A stretch of 8,276 nucleotides of DNA, from positions 1 through 8,276 of the forward strand of contig JACCQX010000138.1 in assembly GCA_013813905.1 (NCBI GenBank). Reading direction: 5' to 3'. This document shows, one piece after another, positions 1 to 5,148 of the stretch. The position numbers were made by a program, and so were the translations under genes. Below the pieces are notes generated by a model, which did not search any database, was not told the origin of the DNA, and saw only the letters and a list, made by a program, of their open reading frames with translations. Position 1 is the first letter of the stretch; every line of letters begins with the position of its first letter. Source of the stretch: Chloroflexota bacterium (GTDB lineage Bacteria; Chloroflexota; Limnocylindria; Limnocylindrales; CSP1-4).

Positions 1-467
1 TGGAGCATCGCATCGGCGGTCTGGAGAAGGCCGACATCTCGGGCAACGTCTCCTACGACCCGGAGAACCATCACCGCATGCAGTTGCTGCGTGCCGAGAA
101 GGTGGCGGGCATCGCCAGGGACATCCCCGATCTGCAGGTGCACGGCCCGGCCCGCGGCGATCTGCTCGTCCTCGGCTGGGGTTCCACGTACGGCGCCATC
201 CGCACGGCCGTGGAGCGGCTACAGGCCGCCGGGCACAGTATCTCGCACGCTCACATGCGGCACCTCAACCCGTTCCCGCAGAACTCGGGAGAAGTGCTCG
301 GGTCGTTCAAGACCGTGCTCATCCCCGAGATGAACCTGGGCCAGTTGCTGATGCTCATCCGTGCTCGTTACCTGATCCCGGCCATCGGCCTGGACAAGGT
401 CCGCGGCAAGCCGTTCCGCATCGCCGAGATCGAAGAGACTGCCCTCCGGCTCCTGGAGGCGAGGTAG
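1..467 (+). CDS. korA: 2-oxoacid:ferredoxin oxidoreductase, alpha subunit (C-terminal part, 5' end outside window)
   Basis: This is the C-terminal ~154 residues of the alpha subunit of a 2-oxoacid:ferredoxin oxidoreductase, probably the 2-oxoglutarate (KorA) type. The enzyme decarboxylates a 2-oxoacid with CoA and reduces ferredoxin, and works in the cytoplasm in the oxidative or reductive TCA cycle. The reading frame is open from base 3 with no start visible. The first residues (HRIGGLEK, then GNVSYDPENH) match the stretch typical of fused gamma-alpha KorA subunits. It is followed by a transketolase-C-like fold: LLVLGWGSTYGAIRTAV, then HMRHLNPFP, then VLIPEMNLGQL. The stop is TAG at 465-467, six bases before korB, so the two subunits are surely co-transcribed. 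The gamma and pyrimidine-binding domains lie upstream and cannot be checked. Substrate specificity cannot be decided from this part; KorA is preferred over PorA or VorA because of the two-subunit arrangement with this KorB. Confidence 0.9.
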   Translation, partial: EHRIGGLEKADISGNVSYDPENHHRMQLLRAEKVAGIARDIPDLQVHGPARGDLLVLGWGSTYGAIRTAVERLQAAGHSISHAHMRHLNPFPQNSGEVLGSFKTVLIPEMNLGQLLMLIRARYLIPAIGLDKVRGKPFRIAEIEETALRLLEAR

Positions 468-473
468 ACACCC

Positions 474-1607
474 ATGACCGACATCGCGACGCCCACTAAC
501 GGCACCGGCGGCGGCAACAGCCAGACAGCTGGCAACGGCCAGGCAGCCGGCAACGGCCAGGCGCCCGTCGCCGACGCCCCGCTCAGCCCGGAGAACGCCG
601 CCATCATCAAGCTCTCGCGGAAGGACTTCGTGTCCGACCAGGAAGTGCGCTGGTGCCCCGGTTGCGGTGATTATTCGATCCTCGCCCAGACCCAGAAGGT
701 GATGCCGGACTTCGGCTACCCGCGCGAGAACATCGTGTTCATCAGCGGCATCGGCTGTTCCGGGCGCCTGCCGTATTACATGAACACCTACGGGTTCCAC
801 ACCATCCACGGCCGCGCGCCCACGTTGGCCACGGGGCTCAAGGCGGCGCGACCGGATCTGATGGTGTGGGTCATCACGGGCGACGGCGACGCCCTGTCCA
901 TCGGTGGCAACCATGTGCTCCACTCCATGCGCCGCAACGTCGACATCCGGATGGTCATGTTCAACAATCGGATCTATGGCCTGACCAAGGGCCAGGCATC
1001 GCCGACCTCGGAGATCGGCAAGAAGACCAAGTCGACCCCGGCGGGCACCATCGACACGCCGATCATCCCGCTGTCCATCGCGCTGGCCGCCGAGGCGACC
1101 TTCGTGGCGCGCTCGGTGGACACGCACACCGACCATCTCCAGGAGACGCTGGAGCGCGCTGGCCGGCATCACGGTTCGGCCTTCGTGGAGGTCCTCCAGA
1201 ACTGCAACATCTTCAACGACGGCGCCTTCCGCGACTTCACCGAGCGAGACGTGCGGGAGGACCGCATGCTGGTCCTGCGCCACGGCGAGCCGATGATCTT
1301 CGGCAAGGACCGCGACCGGGGCATCCGGCTCAACGGCCTGCACCCGGAGGTCGTGAAGCTGGGCGACGGCGTGACCGAGGCGGATCTGCTGGTGCACGAC
1401 GAGAACGCGGAGGATCCGTTCCTGGCCTACATGCTCTCGCGCATGACCTATCCCGACTTCCCGGTCCCGGTCGGCGTCTTCCGCCGCGTCGAGCGTCCGA
1501 CGCACGACCAGTTGATGCTGGCTCAGGTCGACGACGCGATCACCCGTTCCGGCGAGGGTGATCTGCACAAGCTGCTGCACTCCGGCGAGACCTGGGTGGC
1601 CTCTTGA
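474..1607 (+). CDS. korB: 2-oxoglutarate (2-oxoacid):ferredoxin oxidoreductase, beta subunit
   Basis: Beta subunit (377 aa) that carries thiamine diphosphate and one [4Fe-4S] cluster and pairs with the upstream alpha subunit. Visible motifs are WCPGCGDY (60-67), SGIGCSGR (91-98), the ThDP/Mg motif GDGDALSIGGNH (136-147), NNRIYGLTKGQ (164-174) and QNCN (242-245). Cys61, Cys64, Cys95 and Cys244 have the spacing of the four cluster ligands known in two-subunit OFORs. The ATG at 474 is preceded by a GCGAGG-type ribosome-binding site inside the korA 3' end. The first ~45 residues are a low-complexity Gly/Asn/Gln/Ala tail, including three copies of a six-residue repeat (14-31), ahead of the usual start of family homology near LSRKDF (47-52). 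The C-terminal 100 residues (from ~255) match the longer bacterial KorB form. The TGA stop overlaps the TTG start of the next gene. The family is certain; the exact 2-oxoacid is inferred. Confidence 0.95.
   Translation: MTDIATPTNGTGGGNSQTAGNGQAAGNGQAPVADAPLSPENAAIIKLSRKDFVSDQEVRWCPGCGDYSILAQTQKVMPDFGYPRENIVFISGIGCSGRLPYYMNTYGFHTIHGRAPTLATGLKAARPDLMVWVITGDGDALSIGGNHVLHSMRRNVDIRMVMFNNRIYGLTKGQASPTSEIGKKTKSTPAGTIDTPIIPLSIALAAEATFVARSVDTHTDHLQETLERAGRHHGSAFVEVLQNCNIFNDGAFRDFTERDVREDRMLVLRHGEPMIFGKDRDRGIRLNGLHPEVVKLGDGVTEADLLVHDENAEDPFLAYMLSRMTYPDFPVPVGVFRRVERPTHDQLMLAQVDDAITRSGEGDLHKLLHSGETWVAS
513..566 (+). repeat. three tandem 18-nt repeats inside the korB 5' end
   Basis: Three consecutive 18-nt units (513-530, 531-548, 549-566) encode GN(S/G)Q(T/A)(A/P), residues 14-31 of KorB. 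Units 2 and 3 are nearly identical and unit 1 is more diverged. The reading frame is kept, so this is an in-frame expansion in a flexible N-terminal tail and not a separate element. Confidence 0.8.
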
Positions 1608-2104
1608 TCTGCCCCATCTGCGGTCACGAGAACCTGCAGGGCGCCGATAACTGCGACAACTGCGGGTCAGACCTCCGAACGGTGGACATCCCCACGCCTG
1701 GCACCGGCTTCGAGGCGCGCCTGCTGAAGGAGCATCTCGACGCGGTCGATGCCGCGCAGCCCCTGCTGATCGACAGCGAGGCGCCCGTCACCGAAGCGCT
1801 GCGCCTGATGCAACAGGCTCAGAACGGCTGCGTCCTGGCCATGCGTGATGGCCGCATGGCCGGTCTGTTCACGGAGCGTGACGCACTGCTCAAGGTGGCC
1901 GGGCGACCGCTCGACGGGGTCCGCGTGTCGGACGTGATGACGCCCGATCCAGTGATGCTGCGCCCCGAAGACAGCGTGGCCGTGGCGTTGCACAAGATGG
2001 CTGTGGGCGGGTTCCGGCACGTGCCGCTGGTGGAGGATGGCCGGCCGGTCGGCGTGGCCACGGCTCGCGACCTGCTGCGCCATATCGACCACCTCCTTGG
2101 CTGA
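1604..2104 (+). CDS. zinc-ribbon plus tandem CBS-domain protein
   Basis: A 166-residue protein with an N-terminal zinc ribbon and a CBS (Bateman) pair. CPIC (3-6) and CDNC (17-20) supply four Cys likely to bind Zn. After a ~25-residue linker, CBS1 spans roughly 50-100 and ends in GLFTERDALLKVAG, and CBS2 spans roughly 108-163 with VMTPDP (111-116), GFRHVPLVE (136-144) and TARD (153-156). Both T-x-R-D motifs (90-93 and 153-156), which in this family contact adenosine ribose and phosphate, are intact, so ligand binding is plausible. The start is a TTG whose last two bases begin the korB TGA. No strong ribosome-binding site precedes it, which points to translational coupling to korB. It has no catalytic domain. 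I infer a soluble energy- or nucleotide-sensing regulator linked to the oxidoreductase; the zinc ribbon could contact protein or nucleic acid. The domain calls are firm, the role is not. Confidence 0.88.
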   Translation: MICPICGHENLQGADNCDNCGSDLRTVDIPTPGTGFEARLLKEHLDAVDAAQPLLIDSEAPVTEALRLMQQAQNGCVLAMRDGRMAGLFTERDALLKVAGRPLDGVRVSDVMTPDPVMLRPEDSVAVALHKMAVGGFRHVPLVEDGRPVGVATARDLLRHIDHLLG

Positions 2105-2576
2105 GGAGGCGCTAGCCCCCGGCGGCACCGTCGCCGTCCTGGCCGATGACCTGATCTGGGCCTCACGGCTGGTGGCGGCGGTGGAACGGGCCGGTGCGCA
2201 GGGGGCACGGCTCTCGACAGAGGTCCAGCTCGAGACGGTGCTCATGGCCCATGCCGAGGCTGAGCCGGTGCCGGGCGAGGCGGCGTTGGCTCAGGGGGAC
2301 CGGCCGCCACGGCTGCTGGGCGTCATCGTCGACTTGGGCGGGCGCAGCTACGACGGTACGGCCGCCGTGGCTCGGGCCTCTGCCGCCAGACTGAGGGTCA
2401 TCGCTGTGGCGCAGCACGACGACCAGTCGACCCGCAAGCGTGCGCTCGACGCTGGCGCCCAGCGCGTCTTCTCCTACGCCAAGCTCTTCACGGACGGCCC
2501 GCAGGTCATCGAGCGCTGGCTGGAGGCTGAGCGGCCCGTGGCTCGGAGCGGAGCGGTCGGCGGGAGCCGCGCATGA
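2097..2576 (+). CDS. hypothetical protein with a degenerate receiver (CheY-like) fold
   Basis: About 159 residues from a TTG at 2097, which lies within the last eight bases of the CBS gene. The frame is open further upstream (ATG at 2037), but that would give a 68-nt overlap and an N-terminus that is only the CBS gene read out of frame, so TTG is preferred. The alternating strand and helix pattern looks like a receiver domain. Strand 1 is TVAVLADDLI with the acidic pair Asp17-Asp18, strand 3 is LLGVIVDLGG with Asp79, strand 4 is LRVIAVAQHDD, and strand 5 is RVFSYAKLF with Lys129. These positions correspond to the acidic pocket, phospho-acceptor Asp and Lys of receivers, but the usual Ser/Thr at the end of strand 4 is missing. 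No output domain follows, only a short C-terminal tail. I infer a single-domain or pseudo-receiver, possibly binding a partner or small ligand. I recognise no named family. The gene ends in ATGA, overlapping the peptidase. Confidence 0.75.
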   Translation: MAEEALAPGGTVAVLADDLIWASRLVAAVERAGAQGARLSTEVQLETVLMAHAEAEPVPGEAALAQGDRPPRLLGVIVDLGGRSYDGTAAVARASAARLRVIAVAQHDDQSTRKRALDAGAQRVFSYAKLFTDGPQVIERWLEAERPVARSGAVGGSRA

Positions 2577-3733
2577 GTCGCTCCATCGCCCCGGAGCGCT
2601 ACGCTCAGCGGCTCGAGCGTGCCCAGTCCATTGCCGCGGAACGGGAAGTGGGAGCGCTCCTCGTCGGTCCTGGCGCGGACCTGCGCTGGCTGATCGGTTA
2701 CGAGGCCATGCCGCTGGAGCGCCTCACGATGCTCGTCGTGCCCGCCACCGGACGGGCCACACTCGTCGTGCCGCGGCTGGAGGTCGCCGCGGCACGTGCC
2801 GCTTCCGGTGTGGAGCACGGCGTGGTCGACCTGACCTCCTGGGAGGAGACGGACGACCCGGTCGACCTGGTAGCACGACTGGAGGGCGTCGCGACTGCCG
2901 CCGGGCGCGGCGCGAAGCTGCTCGTCTCGGACCGGCTGGCGGCGGCCTTTCTGCTGCTTGTCCAGGCTCGACTGCCCGGGGCCGTGTACGGGCTCGCCTC
3001 CGCTGTCCTTTCGGATCTCCGCGCCGTCAAGGACGAGGAGGAGATCGGGCTCCTGCGGCGCGCCGCGCAGGCGGCGGACCGTACCGTGGCGGCCATCTGT
3101 GCCGGCCGGCTGGTCGGCCGCACGGAGGCGGACGTCGCGCGAGAGGTGCGCGAGCGCCTGGTCGCCGAGGGTCACGACGAGGCCGCCTTCTGGATCGTGG
3201 CCAGCGGGCCGAACAGCGCCTCGCCGCATCACGGCGCCTCCGATCGGGTGATCGGCGCCGGCGAGCCCATCGTCCTGGACATCGGTGGCCGCATCGAGGG
3301 CTACGGCTCGGACATAACGCGGACCCTGTGGCCCACCGGCGGGGACGCGGCGCGCGGCCCGGACGTGGAGTACCGGACGCTGTTCGGAACTCTGGAGCGG
3401 GCGCAGGCGGCGGCCAGCGCGGCGGCCGTCGTGGGAGCGACCGGCGAGGAGGTGGACGCGGTGGCGCGGAGCCTCATCGCGGAGGCCGGCTTCGGCAACG
3501 CGTTCATCCACCGCACCGGTCACGGCATCGGCCTGGAGGGGCACGAGGAGCCGTACCTCGTCAGCGGCAACCAGCAGCCGTTGGTGGCAGGTAACTGCTT
3601 CAGCACCGAGCCGGGCATCTACCTGGAGGGCCGCTGCGGGGCCCGGATCGAGGACATCGTGGTGTGCCACAGCGACGGCCCTGACATCCTCAACGCCGCG
3701 CCGCGCTCGCTGGCGGTCGTCAGCGGCGTCTGA
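2573..3733 (+). CDS. M24-family metallopeptidase (Xaa-Pro aminopeptidase/prolidase-like)
   Basis: A 386-residue soluble dinuclear-metal peptidase of the PepQ/PepP type, expected to cleave dipeptides or peptide N-termini next to proline. Residues 1-~150 form the creatinase-like N-terminal domain, with LLVGPGADLRWLIGY (29-43) typical of the family. The pita-bread catalytic domain follows from KDEEEIGLLRRAA (153-165). All five metal ligands are seen: Asp236 (LDIGG), Asp247 (SDITRT), His317 (RTGHGIGL), Glu346 (STEPGIY) and Glu360 (RIEDIV). His220 (SPHHG) and His324 fit the substrate-relay histidines. The start is ATG in an ATGA overlap with the preceding gene, and GGGAG at 2562-2566 is a good ribosome-binding site with 6-nt spacing. 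There is no signal peptide, so the product is cytoplasmic. PepP versus PepQ specificity cannot be settled by eye. It is probably the last gene of the korAB run; the link may be positional only. Confidence 0.93.
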   Translation: MSRSIAPERYAQRLERAQSIAAEREVGALLVGPGADLRWLIGYEAMPLERLTMLVVPATGRATLVVPRLEVAAARAASGVEHGVVDLTSWEETDDPVDLVARLEGVATAAGRGAKLLVSDRLAAAFLLLVQARLPGAVYGLASAVLSDLRAVKDEEEIGLLRRAAQAADRTVAAICAGRLVGRTEADVAREVRERLVAEGHDEAAFWIVASGPNSASPHHGASDRVIGAGEPIVLDIGGRIEGYGSDITRTLWPTGGDAARGPDVEYRTLFGTLERAQAAASAAAVVGATGEEVDAVARSLIAEAGFGNAFIHRTGHGIGLEGHEEPYLVSGNQQPLVAGNCFSTEPGIYLEGRCGARIEDIVVCHSDGPDILNAAPRSLAVVSGV

Positions 3734-3832
3734 GCCAGCGAAGCCACTCGGGCGACCGACCAGGAGCCGGGCCGAGCGGCGGCCGGGTGTATCATCCGCC
3801 TTCGACGTCCGCACCCGGACGCCCTCAGAGCC
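3734..3832 (+). other. non-coding gap with weak promoter-like element and two GC hairpins
   Basis: These 99 nt follow the peptidase stop. GGCCG at 3770-3774 and CGGCC at 3780-3784 can form a 5-bp hairpin with a 5-nt loop and no T-tract. TATCAT at 3790-3795 resembles a -10 box but has no clear -35 partner. CGTCCG at 3806-3811 and CGGACG at 3816-3821 form a perfect 6-bp, 4-nt-loop hairpin just upstream of the small ORF at 3833. Each element is weak on its own; the gap plausibly separates the korAB run from a new transcription unit. Confidence 0.3.
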
Positions 3833-3958
3833 ATGACCGAATATCACACACGGCGGGCGCCCACCGCCGAGGGACGCAGCCCCGGGCTCACCGCGCGACA
3901 GCGCCGTGACTCGGAACGGCGGGTCTTCGCTGGGGCCCTCGCCCAGACCGAACCATGA
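3833..3958 (+). CDS. candidate 41-aa small ORF overlapping the next gene
   Basis: ATG at 3833 opens a 41-codon frame that ends with TGA at 3956-3958. Its last four bases, ATGA, contain the start codon of the following 233-residue gene. The product is short, charged and Arg-rich, with a likely helix around LTARQRRDSERRVFAGALAQ (20-39). It has no signal peptide and no motif I know. The exact ATGA overlap copies the arrangement of the genes upstream in this window and would couple translation to the next gene, which itself has no good ribosome-binding site. In its favour are the overlap and the lack of another gene here. Against it are the small size and the weak ribosome-binding site. It could be a genuine microprotein, a leader ORF, or chance in GC-rich DNA. 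Confidence 0.4.
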   Translation: MTEYHTRRAPTAEGRSPGLTARQRRDSERRVFAGALAQTEP

Positions 3959-4656
3959 GCCGTCGCCTCGCTCGCCGTCACGGTGCTGCGTCGGGGCCGC
4001 CGCGCCCAACGCGTTCCAGCTCAAGACCCGAGTCGCGGCGCTCACCCAGCACGCCCGAGCCGCGGTCGGCGGGGATCCCTGAGCCGCCTGAGGCTCCATC
4101 GAGGCAGCCCGACGAACGGCCGGCAGCGCAACCTGCCGAGGAGGCCTCGACACGAGCGGAGGGCCCGCGGGCCGAGCCGATCCCGCGGGCCGAACCGATC
4201 CCGCCCGTCTTCGCCGTGATGCCCGGCGAGCGCATCAGCATCGCCAACGCGCCGCAGGCCGTTCACGCGCCGCACGTCGCGCCCGCACCCCGGGTGGACC
4301 ACGTGGCCCGACAGGACGCCGTCGCCCAGGCGGCACCGGACCAGGCGGCGGCGAACGGCTTCAGCGCCCAGGAGGGCGGTTTCTGCACGTCCGCCCAGAT
4401 CCGCCGCTTCATAAAGTCGCGGCCGTACGTGCCCATGCACGAGCTGCGGAGGCGCTTCGAGCTCAACGGCGGCGCGGACGATGTCTCCGTCATCCCGACG
4501 CCCGGTGGACTCGTCTACCTGGGCCTGCCGGCTCGCGAGTCGCAGTTCATCGCCGATCTGGTGCGCCATGGTGACGTCGGGCTGGAACTCTGCCACGACC
4601 CCCGTGTGCCCATGGTCATGGGCGTCTTCGCCATCCGGCCGATCACCCGTCAGTAG
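3955..4656 (+). CDS. hypothetical protein: disordered Pro/Ala-rich N-terminus plus conserved-looking C-terminal domain
   Basis: A 233-residue protein I do not recognise. Residues 1-~140 are low-complexity (Arg, Ser, Pro, Glu, Ala), with no signal peptide or membrane segment, and include a direct repeat RAEPIP RAEPIP (72-83). Residues ~142-233 look folded: CTSAQIRRFIKSRPYV (144-159), MHELRRRFEL (161-170), then alternating short strands DDVSVIPTPGGLVYLGLP (175-192), a helix ESQFIADLVRHG (195-206) and a final strand VMGVFAIRPI (221-230). Two helices followed by a beta hairpin could be a winged-helix-like DNA- or RNA-binding domain, but this is only a shape guess. Cys144 and Cys213 are the only cysteines. 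The ATG at 3955 is the first start after an in-frame stop at 3907-3909 and overlaps the preceding small ORF. G/C third positions and the non-random C-terminal composition support real coding. Confidence 0.72.
   Translation: MSRRLARRHGAASGPPRPTRSSSRPESRRSPSTPEPRSAGIPEPPEAPSRQPDERPAAQPAEEASTRAEGPRAEPIPRAEPIPPVFAVMPGERISIANAPQAVHAPHVAPAPRVDHVARQDAVAQAAPDQAAANGFSAQEGGFCTSAQIRRFIKSRPYVPMHELRRRFELNGGADDVSVIPTPGGLVYLGLPARESQFIADLVRHGDVGLELCHDPRVPMVMGVFAIRPITRQ
4167..4202 (+). repeat. two tandem 18-nt repeats in the hypothetical gene
   Basis: Two adjacent 18-nt copies (4167-4184 and 4185-4202) differ at one position (G at 4176, A at 4194). The change is silent (both Glu codons), giving the peptide repeat RAEPIP twice. 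This looks like a recent in-frame duplication in the disordered tail. Confidence 0.85.
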
Positions 4657-4693
4657 GGGCCTGCTCCTGGTCCGGGTGTCCCCTTGGGCGGCC

Positions 4694-4702
4694 TGATATA
4701 CC
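4694..4702 (+). promoter_or_regulatory. extended -10-like promoter element for the HMA ORF
   Basis: TGATATACC carries the TGn extension followed by a TATA-like hexamer. Transcription would begin about 6-9 nt downstream, at or just before the ATG at 4713, so the message would be nearly leaderless. No convincing -35 box is seen. The short AT stretch stands out in GC-rich surroundings. Confidence 0.4.
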
Positions 4703-4714
4703 CTGGGGGAGTAT
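4698..4714 (+). promoter_or_regulatory. CsoR-like inverted repeat overlapping the start of the copper-domain ORF
   Basis: ATAC at 4698-4701 and GTAT at 4711-4714 are inverted arms flanking a C-rich to G-rich core (4702-4709). This resembles the ATACCC/GGGTAT operators bound by copper-sensing CsoR repressors in front of copA and copZ genes. The dyad is imperfect inside the arms. It overlaps both the -10-like element and the start codon, a position suited to repression. No regulator gene is present in the window. Confidence 0.45.
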
Positions 4715-4886
4715 GAAGGACCGACGTGACTCGATCCTGCTGACGTTGCCCATCGAGGGCATGACCTGTGCTTCCTGCGTCAACCGCATCGAGCGCTTCC
4801 TGCGCAAGACCGATCCGCGGCCGGGTGCCGCCGGCCGTGGCGGCCGCGGCCGATCGGCCACCGTGGCAGCAGGGGCTCCGTCCTAA
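4713..4886 (+). pseudogene. truncated copper-binding HMA domain ORF (CopA/CopZ-type remnant)
   Basis: A 57-codon ORF, ATG at 4713 to TAA at 4884. Residues 12-34 (LPIEGMTCASCVNRIERFLRKTD) are a textbook first strand and first helix of a heavy-metal-associated domain. The copper-binding motif GMTCASC (16-22, Cys19 and Cys22) is intact. A complete HMA domain needs about 65-70 residues in a beta-alpha-beta-beta-alpha-beta fold. Here the family pattern stops after residue ~34 and continues as Gly/Arg/Ala-rich sequence. Neither other forward frame restores HMA or ATPase sequence, so a single frameshift does not explain it. GGGGG just before the ATG is too close to act as a normal ribosome-binding site. 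Most likely this is the decayed 5' end of a P1B-type copper ATPase or copper chaperone. A functional Cys-x-x-Cys microprotein is possible but less likely, since the fold is incomplete. Confidence 0.65.
4811..4856. repeat. strong GC-rich palindrome at the break in HMA homology
   Basis: CCGCGGCCG (4815-4823) and CGGCCGCGG (4841-4849) form a perfect 9-bp inverted repeat with a 17-nt loop that can itself fold weakly. CGAT (4811-4814) and ATCG (4853-4856) extend the stem past a 3-nt bulge. The left arm begins exactly where the ORF stops resembling an HMA domain. It could mark a deletion or rearrangement end point, or act as a transcriptional pause or terminator, though no T-tract follows. Confidence 0.6.
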
Positions 4887-5148
4887 GACGATGCAAGCCA
4901 GGTTGACATCTCGGGCTCAAGAAGACCACAAGCTCCGACCCATCACCACCGGAGCGCTTTCGAACGGTCCTTCGATGCGGGCTCGAGCGTGGTCGAGCTA
5001 TAAGGGCGTCGAAGCGGCCCACCTCGGGGTCCGGCCCCGTGACGTCGGCGACCCCTTGAGACGCCATAGCGTGGATATGCCAATGTGGCTTACATCCGGC
5101 CCCACAAGGACGAAGGTCCGTCGAGCATTGGTGCTCGGTCGGGTCCCC
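4887..5148. other. intergenic region without a convincing gene
   Basis: These 262 nt lie between the HMA remnant (+) and the methyltransferase stop (-). Open frames cross the region on both strands, but none has a plausible start or ribosome-binding site, or a recognisable product. Base composition is slightly less GC-extreme than the surrounding genes. A TTGACA at 4903-4908 matches a -35 box but lacks a -10 partner at the right spacing. GCTCGA (4981-4986) and TCGAGC (4993-4998) form a 6-bp hairpin. I see no transposase, tRNA or known RNA here. Confidence 0.5.
5108..5137 (-). terminator. tandem hairpins downstream of the methyltransferase
   Basis: CGAGCA (5122-5127) and TGCTCG (5132-5137) form a perfect 6-bp stem with a TTGG loop, extendable by two wobble pairs. 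It lies 11 nt past the methyltransferase stop on the minus strand. GGAC (5108-5111) and GTCC (5116-5119) form a second small hairpin beside it. Neither is followed by a T-run, so intrinsic termination is uncertain; an RNA 3'-end stabiliser is an alternative. Confidence 0.35.

Noticed and set aside
219..1580. 453-codon open frame antisense to korA/korB
   Set aside because: A mirror of strongly supported genes in GC-rich DNA; its protein is His/Val/Arg-rich with no family motif.
2440..3594. 384-codon plus-strand frame overlapping the peptidase
   Set aside because: Arg/Gly/Ala-rich shifted-frame shadow of the M24 gene.
2474..4153. 559-codon open frame antisense to the M24 peptidase and beyond
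   Set aside because: It covers the peptidase, whose metal ligands are all intact on the plus strand; the antisense product is low-complexity and motif-free.
4713..4886. Programmed frameshift giving a copper chaperone as in E. coli copA
   Set aside because: That mechanism yields a complete HMA domain; here the domain is cut after the first helix, no slippery heptamer is seen, and no ATPase frame follows.
4903..4908. TTGACA as a -35 promoter box
   Set aside because: No -10-like hexamer at 16-19 nt spacing, and no gene starts downstream on that strand.
4780..5067. 95-codon minus-strand frame in the gap
   Set aside because: No ribosome-binding site, no recognisable domain, and it covers the clear plus-strand GMTCASC motif.
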